Assembly (NCBI RefSeq): GCF_000348945.1
Contig: NZ_AOCK01000005.1
Span: 62,001 to 126,000, forward strand
Source: Paeniglutamicibacter gangotriensis Lz1y
GTDB lineage: Bacteria > Actinomycetota > Actinomycetes > Actinomycetales > Micrococcaceae
Length of the DNA: 64,000 nucleotides
Direction: 5' to 3'
Below, one piece after another: positions 1 to 8,469 of this stretch. A model generated the notes under the pieces. That model did not search any database, was not told the DNA's origin, and saw only the letters and a list, made by a program, of their open reading frames with translations. The first letter of the stretch is position 1; every line of letters starts with the position of its first letter. The position numbers were made by a program, and so were the translations under genes.

Positions 1-971
1 ACCCCGGTCATGACATCTGCCGAGAGCAACGCGTCGGGGCTTCCCGGATCGGATTCGACCCCGGTGGTGCGCATCAATGCCGCACCGCTGCCACCGACCA
101 CTGCCACAAAACTTGTCATCGCGATGCCCGAGACCTGGCGCCAAGCCTGTGCCGGGTTTTCCAGGATCATGCGTGCCGCGAGCAGATCGGCGGGCTTTTG
201 CGCGGCCTTGAGCTTACGCTTCCCGATCAAGCCCACGGCCCACGGGCCGATCAGGTTCAGGGCGCCCAGTCCAAGGGCGAAACCGCCCAAAAGCACCCCG
301 ATCACCACGGCCAAGGATTGGAAGGCAGATAGCTGAGAAAAGACCAGCGTGATCATGGCAATCAGAACCACCACGATCAGCGCGCGGATCCAGCGCGGCT
401 TGGGCGTGGTATTCCGATTGCGCACGCCCAACGGGGAAACGATGATCTTGCGCAGGCCCACGGACGCGGAGAAGGCTGCCACCAGCACCACCGCGAGCAC
501 CACCAAGGCCATGATGCCGGGGTTCAGCCACATCGCGGCGCCAATGGCCGATCCTTGGAACTGGATCAGTCCGACCACCGGGGCCAAGCCTGCATAGAGC
601 AGCACGCCGCCCACGGCGCCTACCAGCGCCGTGGCACTTGATTCGATCATCGTCATGGCGATGACCAGCCCCGGGGTTCCACCCAACAGCCGGACGGTGG
701 AGAGCCGAGTGTCTTGGCTGCGTGCCGAGAGCCGGGCCGCTGCCGCACCGAGGACCGCCAAGGGCACCAGCAGCAGCACAACCGCCAGCCCGGCAAGCGT
801 CTGGTACAGGCCGGTAAGCTCGTTTTGCACCCGGGTGAAGGACAGGGCCCCGGCGGTGACGGTGAGCACCAGGGCGGAGACCAGGGCATAGGACCCTGCG
901 GTCAGCAGCAGCGGGCCGCGACGGTCGGCAGTGGGTTTGCCCAGCAACCAGGCCAGCGAGACGGCGCGCAT
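1..971 (-). CDS. ABC transporter permease, FtsX/MacB-like (3' end cut by window edge)
   Basis: The frame is open from the ATG at 971 to the window edge, about 323 codons without a stop, so this is the N-terminal part of a longer protein. It starts MRAVSLAWLLGKP and shows several strongly hydrophobic segments, one near residues 20-45 and others further in, with the long loops typical of FtsX-like permeases. Its ATG overlaps the TAA of the upstream ATPase gene (TAATG), so the two are translationally coupled. Together they would form a MacB/LolCDE-type exporter or efflux system in the cytoplasmic membrane. The substrate cannot be read from the sequence. Family assignment rests on membrane pattern plus ATPase partner. 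Confidence 0.8.
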   Translation of the reverse strand, partial: MRAVSLAWLLGKPTADRRGPLLLTAGSYALVSALVLTVTAGALSFTRVQNELTGLYQTLAGLAVVLLLVPLAVLGAAAARLSARSQDTRLSTVRLLGGTPGLVIAMTMIESSATALVGAVGGVLLYAGLAPVVGLIQFQGSAIGAAMWLNPGIMALVVLAVVLVAAFSASVGLRKIIVSPLGVRNRNTTPKPRWIRALIVVVLIAMITLVFSQLSAFQSLAVVIGVLLGGFALGLGALNLIGPWAVGLIGKRKLKAAQKPADLLAARMILENPAQAWRQVSGIAMTSFVAVVGGSGAALMRTTGVESDPGSPDALLSADVMTG

Positions 972-1756
972 TAGTTCACTGCCCCGGGGAATCGGTTGGT
1001 TGCCGAGGATGCCGCGGCATCTTCGGAGACGATGCGCCCGTCGCGCAGCCGGATGACCCGGTCGCATCGTGCGGCGACGTCCGCGTCGTGGGTGACCATC
1101 ACCAGGGTGTTCCCGCGTCCGACGGTGGAGTCCATCAGGATTGAGAGCACCTCGGTGCCGGTGCCCGAGTCCAGTGCGCCGGTGGGCTCATCGGCGAAGA
1201 TTACCTGGGCGCCGGTGACCTGGGCACGGGCGATGGCCACGCGCTGGGCTTGGCCCCCGGAGAGCTGACCGATGCGCCGTTCTTCTATCCCGCCCAGTCC
1301 CAGGGCCACTAACCATTCGGTGGCCCGCGGCAGGGCAGCGGATCGCTGCACCCCGTTGATCATCAACGCCATCGCCACGTTTTCCACGGCGGTGAGCTCG
1401 GGGATGAGCAGGCCGGACTGGAAGACGAAGCCAAAGGATTCCCGGCGCAGCTTGGAACGCTCCGACTCCCCCAGCGCCGTGATCTCCCGTGAGCTGCCCG
1501 CCGCGGAAGTGAAGAGCACCGAACCGGAGTCCGGGCGCTCGATCCCGGCCAGGGTGTGCAGCAGCGTGGACTTGCCGGAGCCCGAAGGGCCCATAATGGC
1601 CACGGATTCCCCTGCCCGGATATCCAGGTCCACGCCGTCAAGCGCCAAGGCCGATCCATAGGCGCGGCGCAGGGCCCGGGCACCAAGCACGGGTGTTGAG
1701 GAAGGATGGGCCGCCTTGGAAGCGGCGCTCTCTGATGAAGGGTTTGCGGTGATCAT
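971..1756 (-). CDS. ABC transporter ATP-binding protein (MacB/LolD type)
   Basis: This 261-residue cytoplasmic ATPase energises the permease encoded directly downstream. Visible motifs in order are Walker A GPSGSGKST near residue 56, the ABC signature LSGGQAQR, Walker B VIFADEPTGALD, and the switch histidine in VMVTHDADVA. The phrase ADEPTGALD is characteristic of the MacB/LolD/FtsE branch rather than of importers. The stop codon overlaps the permease start by one base. The N-terminal 20 residues are poorly conserved and low in complexity, so the true start could lie slightly downstream. The family is clear; the cargo is unknown. Confidence 0.93.
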   Translation of the reverse strand: MITANPSSESAASKAAHPSSTPVLGARALRRAYGSALALDGVDLDIRAGESVAIMGPSGSGKSTLLHTLAGIERPDSGSVLFTSAAGSSREITALGESERSKLRRESFGFVFQSGLLIPELTAVENVAMALMINGVQRSAALPRATEWLVALGLGGIEERRIGQLSGGQAQRVAIARAQVTGAQVIFADEPTGALDSGTGTEVLSILMDSTVGRGNTLVMVTHDADVAARCDRVIRLRDGRIVSEDAAASSATNRFPGAVN

Positions 1757-2026
1757 GCCATTAGCTTTTCAAATCCGCGCCCCCGCGGCATCGGAGCAGG
1801 TGATGAACTGTTTTCCGCTGATCTCCTACCTAGGGTGGAGAATTCGTAAGCTTCCGGCTTGCGCTCAATTTCCTAGCGGAGAAACTTTCCTCATTGAACG
1901 CGACAATTTCAGTGACTGTTTCTCTGTCGAACCCTACCGGCAGGAGGTTGGATTCGGGATCCACGTTCTTGCTACCAAGCATTCCACGAGAACCCACGCC
2001 AACTATGCACCCGGGCGCCACCGTTG
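1757..2026. other. intergenic region, no gene seen
   Basis: This stretch is visibly less GC-rich than its surroundings. Open frames here are short, lack ribosome binding sites and do not resemble protein families. It probably holds the promoter of the leftward ABC operon. It also marks the edge of the AT-richer segment that carries the toxin-antitoxin genes. Confidence 0.5.
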
Positions 2027-2251
2027 TCAGCGCAAATTTAGGATTTCTTGAATGTGGGCACTTGTCATTCTGAGGTAGGTGGATACTTCTGAGGTGGACA
2101 CAAGTTTTAGGGACTGCCCACAACTAATATGCTCCCAAACGTAGGCATCGGGCAATGTTGGATCGTCGTAGATCTCAGCCTTGAGAAGTAGTGCGGCTTC
2201 TTCGTCCCGGCCAAGAATATGCAGGGCCAGCATACGCTGGAATGGGTCTTG
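2027..2251 (-). pseudogene. possible gene remnant, unrecognised
   Basis: A leftward frame of about 74 codons reads QDPFQRMLALHILGRDEEAA and continues with acidic, helix-prone residues. It looks like coding sequence, but the in-frame stop TAA sits immediately before QDPFQRM and no ribosome binding site precedes the internal ATG at 2233. It may be the C-terminal remnant of a larger helical-repeat-like protein damaged when the adjacent toxin-antitoxin segment arrived. The product is not recognised. It could also be a short spurious frame. Confidence 0.25.
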
Positions 2252-2266
2252 TTACAGGGGGGAAGA

Positions 2267-2563
2267 TCAAGGGTGTGGGGTTATCATAACAATGGTGATC
2301 ACGCCTGGCTCTGGCCCGTACTGCCAAAAGATTCTCCACGCCGATGGCGTGTTGTTCTCAACGTAGGAATCCCAGACATCAGTATCTGCCGGGCCCTGCG
2401 CCGAATGGTATTTGTGGGACCTCAACCCAGGATACTTAGGATCTTCCTGCAACTTACCAAGGGCCTTTCGGACCTTTTTCAACCTTTCGGCTGAGTGCCC
2501 ACTCTTACTAAGCCCTTGAAGATCCTTCTGAGCCTGTTTCGTAAAGCGCAAGTTGAACGCCAT
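2267..2563 (-). CDS. RelE/ParE-family toxin
   Basis: A 98-residue basic protein beginning MAFNLRFTKQAQKDLQGL, the standard opening of RelE/ParE-fold toxins (first beta strand followed by the QAQKDL helix). The C-terminal half has the strand pattern SAWRIFWQYGPEPGVITIV, ending TPHP, seen in actinobacterial members. RelE-type toxins cleave mRNA on the ribosome and ParE-type poison gyrase; the sequence does not say which applies. The start overlaps the stop of the upstream antitoxin (TAATG), the usual arrangement of a coupled type II module. The surroundings are AT-richer than the rest of the window, consistent with horizontal acquisition. Confidence 0.72.
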   Translation of the reverse strand: MAFNLRFTKQAQKDLQGLSKSGHSAERLKKVRKALGKLQEDPKYPGLRSHKYHSAQGPADTDVWDSYVENNTPSAWRIFWQYGPEPGVITIVMITPHP

Positions 2564-2868
2564 TAAGCGTCGTCATCTTTGTCGATGAACTGGGTGAAGT
2601 CTCCGAGATCATCGACGTCGCCAGCTGCGGCTTCCAGGAGTCCGCGGCTGAGGGCTTCGCGAACCTGCGCATTTTCCCAGATCAACAGTTCTCGGAGGGG
2701 CACGGAAGCCAACGGTGTCAACAGTATTTCCCCGTCGTCGTTGACGGCCACTGCGTATTTATCATCGTGCCGCACACCAACCTTGCCGAAGGCCATGCGT
2801 GAGCGCCCATCGGCGATCAGTTCTCCTGCAGGCACAAAGCCACGCTCGTCCATCTTGTTAATCCCCAT
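2563..2868 (-). CDS. putative antitoxin partner of the RelE/ParE-like toxin
   Basis: About 101 residues from the ATG at 2868; an alternative ATG at 2853 gives a product starting MDERGFVPAGELIADGR and is preceded by GGGGAT. A longer frame to 3000 exists, but its extra N-terminus does not look like protein. The middle part (KYAVAVNDDGEILLTPL) resembles a small beta-rich DNA-binding fold. The C-terminus is helical and strongly acidic, ending DKDDDA, as expected for the toxin-wrapping tail of an antitoxin. It precedes and overlaps the toxin gene by one base. No specific antitoxin family is recognised; the role is inferred from position and composition. Confidence 0.6.
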   Translation of the reverse strand: MGINKMDERGFVPAGELIADGRSRMAFGKVGVRHDDKYAVAVNDDGEILLTPLASVPLRELLIWENAQVREALSRGLLEAAAGDVDDLGDFTQFIDKDDDA

Positions 2869-3360
2869 CGTGGTTAGAACTGCTTGCACACCATTACAGC
2901 ACGTGTGGGTAATACCCACAAGCCCAATTGATCCTTTCTTGCTCATAGCACAACGGGTGCGCTGAACCAGTAGCGAAAGATGGTGCTTGCTGGTTCGCAT
3001 GGGTCAATTTCCCTTCTCGTCAAAGGGCTCAACCTCAGATTCCCCGCCGGTCACCAGAATCCCGGAGACTCCTTCGAGTCCAGATAGATGCGCCGGTTTC
3101 GCAGACCAAAGCCCCTTAGGCATCCGACATCAAAGCTCAACGCATGTTTTTCAGCGAGCATGAGCTGCACCTGCTCGGAACGTATGCGAAGGTCAGCCGA
3201 AGCTAGCATCGAAAAAACGTACCGTTGCTGGCGCCCATAGCCATGCGACATGATCATGCGTTACATTCTGAGGCTCCCCAAACTCGAGACAAATCCAGCG
3301 GAACCCTGGACAATCCAGTTGTAAGGGGAATCGAATGCGTTGCTACGCGGTTGTCCCTGG
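2869..3360. other. intergenic region upstream of the toxin-antitoxin pair
   Basis: No convincing gene. A 68-codon leftward frame at 3051-3257 has no ribosome binding site and no recognisable family. The module promoter is expected just right of 2868. Composition remains AT-richer up to about 3330, after which typical high-GC coding starts. Confidence 0.45.
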
Positions 3361-3684
3361 ATGATGGAACTGATTCTCTATACCTCTGCCTTCTGCGCGC
3401 CGTGCGTGCGGGCCCGCTCCGTGCTCCGCGATGCGGGCAGGCTGCTGCCCCAAGCGACGATCCGCGAGGTCGACGTCCTCTCCCACCTTGACGAGTCCCA
3501 GGCCGCAGGAATCATTTCGACCCCCACCTTGGTGGTGCGCAGGGACGGCACCGAGGTGTACAGGGCTTCGGGTGTGCCCAGCGTGCAGCACGTGTTGGTC
3601 GCGGCGGCGCTCGCATTGGACCAGGAACCACGAGACTCTGGCTGCGCGGGTGCACCCGTTCCACTTCCTGCGGCTTCGGGCTAA
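3361..3684 (+). CDS. thioredoxin/glutaredoxin-fold redox protein
   Basis: The 107-residue product starts MMELILYTSAFCAPCVRARS. The first beta strand leads into a CAPC redox motif at the start of helix 1, and the cis-proline motif follows in IISTPTLVVRRDGTEVYR near residue 60. Such proteins exchange disulfides in the cytoplasm; no signal peptide is present. A TTG at 3340 could add seven residues and lies 12 bases after an AAGGGG; the ATG pair at 3361/3364 gives the more typical N-terminus. The C-terminal 20 residues are a low-complexity tail. The specific partner is unknown and no operon mate is apparent. Confidence 0.75.
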   Translation: MMELILYTSAFCAPCVRARSVLRDAGRLLPQATIREVDVLSHLDESQAAGIISTPTLVVRRDGTEVYRASGVPSVQHVLVAAALALDQEPRDSGCAGAPVPLPAASG

Positions 3685-3767
3685 GCTGTGCTGACCAGTA
3701 CGTTTTGGGCCTTTCGAGTGTGGCCTACTGCTTGAATATCTGTTCTGCTCCGGTCAAGGGGTGTGTT

Positions 3768-3804
3768 CATTCCCCCCTGCCTGTGCATAGCCAAAGGGGG
3801 AATG
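3768..3804 (+). promoter_or_regulatory. hairpin covering the ribosome binding site of the downstream membrane protein gene
   Basis: A perfect 9-base inverted repeat, CATTCCCCC (3768-3776) and GGGGGAATG (3796-3804), encloses a 19-base loop. The right arm contains the AAGGGGG ribosome binding site that precedes the TTG/ATG start at 3806/3812. Folding would block ribosome loading. The pairing is seen directly; a regulatory role is inferred. Confidence 0.5.
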
Positions 3805-3811
3805 GTTGGAC

Positions 3812-4387
3812 ATGGAAAACACGACTTCGTGGACGCGGTACCTGGGGGTTTCGCTGCGCCCGTTCTCGGGGCATGCGCCCCTTTCATTGATTCTGCGCGG
3901 CGCGCTCCAGGCCGCGATCTGCATCGTGCTGCTGGTGGTGGGCATCAGGATGCGCGCCGAGATGCGGCAGCTCGCGGCGGTGGATGCCGGGGCCGCCCAA
4001 TTGGGCGGGTTCCTCGTCCTGGCCGGAGTCGTGCTGGTGGTGCTGGCACTGGCCGCACTGGTGAAGATCGCCGTGGGCATCCTGGATTTGGTGCCGCGCA
4101 CCTCGGTCCCCGGAACCGTCATCAGCATCTCCGAGCGCAAGTTCTTGGACTTCCTGCCCGATGTGGTGAACAACGCGCTGTGGGACCGCAAGAACAACAA
4201 CGTCGGGCTGTCCTGGGCCGAGCGGCGCAGGGTCCGCCACGAGCTGGTCATCGACACCGGCAACGGGACCCGGGCGTGGACGCTGCGGAACCGGCGGAAG
4301 GCCCGCGGGTTGCTTCCCGGGCAGGCGATCACCGTGGTCGCCAGCCCGCTGGTCGGCTACGTCGAGCGGATCGAGCCCCGGACCTGA
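3812..4387 (+). CDS. hypothetical membrane protein with two N-terminal transmembrane segments
   Basis: About 191 residues. Two hydrophobic helices lie near residues 27-45 (LQAAICIVLLVVGI) and 65-90 (FLVLAGVVLVVLALAALVKIAVGI). A soluble C-terminal part of about 100 residues follows, containing SVPGTVISISERKFLDFLPD and a basic stretch (ERRRVRHEL) and ending with an OB-like strand pattern (LLPGQAITVVASPLVGYVERI). The family is not recognised. The start is ATG 3812; the in-frame TTG at 3806 is closer to the AAGGGGG ribosome binding site and is a real alternative. The ribosome binding site lies in a hairpin (3768-3804), suggesting translational control. Confidence 0.7.
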   Translation: MENTTSWTRYLGVSLRPFSGHAPLSLILRGALQAAICIVLLVVGIRMRAEMRQLAAVDAGAAQLGGFLVLAGVVLVVLALAALVKIAVGILDLVPRTSVPGTVISISERKFLDFLPDVVNNALWDRKNNNVGLSWAERRRVRHELVIDTGNGTRAWTLRNRRKARGLLPGQAITVVASPLVGYVERIEPRT

Positions 4388-4417
4388 GAACCGGCCCCGG
4401 GCATCGGGCGCACGGCG

Positions 4418-5588
4418 CTAGGTGAGGTTTTGGTAGGCCTCTGAGAGGGAAACCGGGACCATGGCGATCCTGGGCAAGTCCGCGTGGTGGGTGGCCGCCG
4501 GCTTGTACGTGCGTAGCAGCGCCTGCCCGTCGTCGTGCCAGGAAAACCTGGGACGCGCGAGCGCTACCTGGTACAACTCGTCGACCGTGTCCGGGTGCCG
4601 GTCCGCGAGATCCTCCAGGATGAAGCAGGGGATCTGGTCATCTTCCAGGTACCCACGCAGTACCGCGGCACCCGGATCCGGGGCATCGTCGGGTGGGGTG
4701 CGGTGGGCGTCTTCGAGGGCCTCGTAGTCCACCAGGAACACCGCTGATTTCACCGGGTGATGCACCAAACGTACCTCTTGTCGTGCGGCAAACCCGGCGG
4801 GGAAACTCTCATCCGGCGCCAGCCGGAGACCGCTGCGGGCGTCGTCTTCCGGCTCGTCGTTCCCGGCCGAAGCCTCGCGCCGGCTCGCTTCAAGAAAGGT
4901 GCGGTAGGCCTCAATCATCTGGGCGCCGGTTCCCTGCAGCACGTGGGAGCCGAAGAGTCCGCCGAAGATGCGGTGGTTCTGGGCCACGGTGGCCCGGGCC
5001 GCGGCAAGCTTCTGCGGATTGTGGAACGGCAGTGCGTGATCGAGACTCAGGAGACGCGCGGCCAGGGATTTGGCGGTGGCCGCATCCTGCTGGCCGAAAT
5101 TTTTGGTGGTCCCGCTGAGCGTGTAGATGTTCCCAATCGGCACGATCCGCGTCATCGCGAATCCTCCGGAGGTTAGACTGGTGATCGCGTCCGCGCCCTG
5201 CGACGCGTAAGTCTCATAGTCGAGCTCGTCGATGAGGTTGTGCAGCAGGATCCGATCCCCCGCATGTTCGGTGACCTTGAAGACACCGAAGATCCCACGG
5301 TCGCGCCAAGACTCGTAGATGGCCCGGTCTGCATCGTCGAGCGTCTTGTTGGTGCGCAGGTAGCGTTCGATCAACGGCTCGGACCCGGGGCCCCGGTCGT
5401 AGAGAATCGATTCGATGGCTTCGAAGAGGGAATTCTCCCGGCTCAGCCCGGTTTTGAGCACGTCGCCGTAGCGTGCGGCCAGGCGTTTTTTTGAATCCGG
5501 GTGACGTGGCGTAGTCGATCAGTGCCGATTTGAGCTCGGCGGCCCGGTCCATGAGGGATTCAATGACTTCAGGTGTTGGACGTCCCAT
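4418..5588 (-). pseudogene. hypothetical protein interrupted by a one-base frameshift in an A7 run
   Basis: The 3' part (4418 to about 5485) encodes some 347 continuous residues containing IFGVFKVTEHAGDRILLHNL and, later, PRFSWHDDGQALLRTYKPAA. The true N-terminus lies in another frame: MGRPTPEVIESLMDRAAELK from the ATG at 5588, with GGGAAG about ten bases upstream. The frames join at a run of seven T (5486-5492, + strand). With six, the protein reads through as ATSPGFKKRLAARYGDVLKT and gives about 390 residues. The family is not recognised and there is no signal peptide or membrane segment. The break may be a sequencing error, a real inactivating insertion, or slippage on the A run. Confidence 0.65.
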
Positions 5589-5819
5589 GCCCGCATCTTC
5601 CCTCGCGGGACCCCGAGCACGCAAACCATTCCGTGGCACGTTGTGCCCCATCCCACCGGGGCCTCGGTCAGACCAGTGCCCTGGACGCGCCGCACCCATG
5701 ATCTTGTGCCGTGAGGTACGGAGACCATCGGTGCCAAGGACCGAAGCCAGTGGTGGCGCATGCCAGCATCTATGCGGCGGCGCGCCGCCGGTTCGCGGTG
5801 TGGGGCTTTATTGTGAAGA

Positions 5820-6473
5820 ATGGGTCAGGTGATCCCCTCGCCCGTTGAACCCGCCACTGCCGCCTGCCTGCGACGCATCGTCGCCGATTCAACGAACCGG
5901 ATCGCGTGGCTGCGAGCCCGTTCGCAGGGCATCACGGCCACCGACGTTGCCAAGTTATCGACCCCCAAGTCGATCCAGTCCGCGGCCTGGGACAAGCTCA
6001 ACGGGTCCGGCTTCGGCGGGAACCCCTACACCGACCACGGGCGGGCCCGCGAACCGGTGATCGCCGCCTGGGTGCACGAGAACTTCGCCATCCAGCCCTC
6101 CAGCCAGCTCTTCCACGCCGCGGAGAACCACATCCACTTAGCCACCCCCGATGGATTGGGAATCAGGGAGCACGGACGGGTGGAACTGGCGGAAATCAAG
6201 ACCACCAACAAACCGTTCAAGACCATCCCGCGCAGCTATCTGCGCCAGGTGTTCTGGCAGCAATACGTCCTGGGCGCCGAACGCACACTCTTTGTGTGGG
6301 AACCGCACCGCGACTTTGTGCCCACGCACGCCGAACCGCTGACCCGCTGGGTGGACCGCGACGACGCGGCAATCGCCGACTTGATTCTCAAGGCCGATGA
6401 GATGGTGGCGGTGCTGCGCGAACGCACCGCGGCCGCCCGCGAAGCCTACGGGGCCGCGGCCCTCTACCTTTAG
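5820..6473 (+). CDS. YqaJ/lambda-exonuclease-like PD-(D/E)XK nuclease
   Basis: A 217-residue protein with the ordered motifs of the YqaJ viral recombinase fold: SQGITATDVAKL near residue 35 (helix with the family's G-x-T/S-D element), GRAREPVIAAW with Glu78, the catalytic DGLG with Asp111, and ELAEIKTTN with Glu125-x-Lys127. The downstream SYLRQVFWQQYVLGAER matches the conserved Q-helix that follows the catalytic core. In phages this enzyme digests DNA ends for recombination. Here no recombinase, SSB or other phage gene is adjacent, so this looks like a domesticated chromosomal copy. It ends convergent with mscS, overlapping it by four bases. Confidence 0.85.
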   Translation: MGQVIPSPVEPATAACLRRIVADSTNRIAWLRARSQGITATDVAKLSTPKSIQSAAWDKLNGSGFGGNPYTDHGRAREPVIAAWVHENFAIQPSSQLFHAAENHIHLATPDGLGIREHGRVELAEIKTTNKPFKTIPRSYLRQVFWQQYVLGAERTLFVWEPHRDFVPTHAEPLTRWVDRDDAAIADLILKADEMVAVLRERTAAAREAYGAAALYL

Positions 6474-7564
6474 GCTTGCGCCGTCCCGGGCATCAACGGC
6501 TTGGGAAGCGCGTCGGGGTAGTCCCGACGCAGCTCGGAGATCAGATGTTCGCGGATGAAGTTCCGCAACTCCCACAAATCCCCCGGGTTCCTGGAACTGA
6601 GCATGATCGTGACCTTCACGATGCCGCCGACGGCATCGGTCACGTTCAGGGTACCCACGCGTCCGTCCCACAGGTCGGTGGAAGCCAGCAGCTGCTCGGT
6701 GCGCGAGCGCAGGTGCTCGATGGGGGCGTTCCAGTTCAAATCCAGCAGCACGGTTCCGTTGATCTCGGTGCTGCGGCGCGACCAGTTCTCGAACGGGGTC
6801 GTGGTGAAGTAGGTGGAGGGGATGATCATCCGGCGTCCGTCCAGCAGCAGCACCACCACGTAGGTGAGGGTGATTTCTTCGATGTTCCCACGCTCGGCCT
6901 CCACCACCACGGTGTCGTTGACCCTGATGGCATCGGTGAAGGCGATCTGCAGCCCGGCAAAAATATTGGCCAAGGACGACTGCACGGCGAGCGCAGCGAC
7001 CACGGAAATCAGCCCTGCGGAGGCCAATAGCCCCGCTCCCAGCGCCCTGACCTCAGGAATCGTGAGCAGCGCACCTGCCACCGCCAGGGTCACGATCAGT
7101 GCGGAGCCGACCCGGCGCAGCAAGCCGACCTGTGTTTGGATCTTGGCCAGGCGGCGCGGATTTCCCTCGTCGGTGCGGTATTTGGCCAGCAGCATGTCCT
7201 CGAGCAGGCCCATGGACACGATCAGCAGCCAGGCGATGGAGGCGATGAGCCCCAGCAGCAACAGGAACTGCCACAACTCCGTCCACTTCGTCTCCTCGAA
7301 GGCCACCGACACCGAGACCTTGGTGAACGCAAACGAGAGTGTCAGCAGCATCGGGCTGCGCCCGGGGTTCTTGGTGGTCTCCAGACCCGGGAATCGGCGG
7401 CGGAAACGGGCCATGACAAAGGCTATGACCACCGTAATGAGCAGCGCGGCCAGTAACCCGATCGCAACCACAATCCACGGGCGGAGGGGGTCAGGTAATG
7501 CGTTTGTGTTCTCCACGACCTCATTGAGGGCGTCGTCGAGTGTTCCAGGGACAAGAATCTGCAT
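6470..7564 (-). CDS. small-conductance mechanosensitive ion channel, MscS family
   Basis: About 364 residues from the ATG at 7564 (MQILVPGTLDDALNEVV); a longer frame adds non-protein-like sequence. There are three or four N-terminal membrane segments. The pore-lining TM3 follows as LGAGLLASAGLISVVAALAV, and after it the hallmark MscS beta domain AVQSSLANIFAGLQIAFTD, RVNDTVVVEAERGNIEEI and the PFENWSRRSTE segment. MscS channels open under membrane tension to release solutes on hypoosmotic shock. The C-terminal cytosolic domain is complete, ending PKPLMPGTAQA. The gene is monocistronic and overlaps the convergent nuclease gene by four bases. Confidence 0.92.
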   Translation of the reverse strand: MQILVPGTLDDALNEVVENTNALPDPLRPWIVVAIGLLAALLITVVIAFVMARFRRRFPGLETTKNPGRSPMLLTLSFAFTKVSVSVAFEETKWTELWQFLLLLGLIASIAWLLIVSMGLLEDMLLAKYRTDEGNPRRLAKIQTQVGLLRRVGSALIVTLAVAGALLTIPEVRALGAGLLASAGLISVVAALAVQSSLANIFAGLQIAFTDAIRVNDTVVVEAERGNIEEITLTYVVVLLLDGRRMIIPSTYFTTTPFENWSRRSTEINGTVLLDLNWNAPIEHLRSRTEQLLASTDLWDGRVGTLNVTDAVGGIVKVTIMLSSRNPGDLWELRNFIREHLISELRRDYPDALPKPLMPGTAQA

Positions 7565-7746
7565 ATCAACAAGGTTGTCACACACCGATGGATGCCCGCT
7601 GGACATCGGGTGCGGCACACCGTCCACATCACCTATGCATTGCAATGCGGTGCACAGTGCATAACCCCACTTGCGGCGCCCTTTGGGTGCGCGCATCCTG
7701 ATCTCACCACCGAACCGAACCACGGTCGCACTAAGCGAGGAACATC

Positions 7747-8310
7747 ATGAAAACCAGGATCGCCGCATCATTGTCCGGAGCACTGCTCTTGGCCGGTCTG
7801 GGCATCGCCCCGGCAGCACCGGCGGCACCCCACATTCCTGCCACCGTGTCGTATTGCGGCATCGTGTGGGGGTCGATGGCCGATTCGGTCGCCGGACAGG
7901 GAACCGCCACCATCTCCAATGTCCGCACCGGACGCCATGACTGCTTCGACCGAATGGTCATCGATCTCAACGGCAAGGTGAAAGGCTACGACGTCCGTTA
8001 TGTCTCGGCCGTCTACACCGAAGGACAGGGCAAGCATGTTCCGCTGTCCGGGGCAGCAGATCTGCGCATCATCCTCAAGGCACCTGCCTACACCTCCTCC
8101 GGGACTCCGACCTACTACCCCTCCAACCGGCTGAACGTACGCAACGTCTCGAACTACAGCACCTTCAAGCAGGTCGCCTTCCTGGGCAGCTACGAGGGCC
8201 AGAGTTCCTTCGGGCTAGGTGTTCGCGCCAGGCTCCCGTTTAGGACCTTCGTGCTCTCCGACGCCGACGGCGGCAGCCGGATGGTCATCGACGTGGCCCA
8301 CCGCTGGTAG
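7747..8310 (+). CDS. secreted AMIN-like domain protein
   Basis: 187 residues with a clear Sec signal peptide: MKTRIAASLSGALLLAGLGI followed by an Ala/Pro-rich cleavage region (APAAPAA). The mature part matches actinobacterial AMIN-like domains: CFDRMVIDLNGKVKGYDVRYV, HVPLSGAADLRIILKAPAY, FLGSYEGQSSFGLGVRARLP and a terminal SRMVIDVAH strand. These proteins are exported and, by analogy with AMIN domains, may bind cell-envelope polysaccharide or peptidoglycan; no catalytic residues are apparent. AGCGAGGAACATC just upstream of the ATG provides a ribosome binding site. It lies divergent from mscS, so the two may share promoter DNA. Function beyond the envelope is unknown. Confidence 0.85.
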   Translation: MKTRIAASLSGALLLAGLGIAPAAPAAPHIPATVSYCGIVWGSMADSVAGQGTATISNVRTGRHDCFDRMVIDLNGKVKGYDVRYVSAVYTEGQGKHVPLSGAADLRIILKAPAYTSSGTPTYYPSNRLNVRNVSNYSTFKQVAFLGSYEGQSSFGLGVRARLPFRTFVLSDADGGSRMVIDVAHRW

Positions 8311-8469
8311 TACAGCGGCACCACCCCAGCCCCGGGCGCGGGTCACGCTCCACCGAATCATGAGGGAGCGGGGCCCGCGCCTCGTCCCGTGCGGGACAGG
8401 TACGCCAAGCTGCATGACAAAACGACGTCATCCGGGGCAACCGACCGGCGGATGTGTCACGATTCATTT

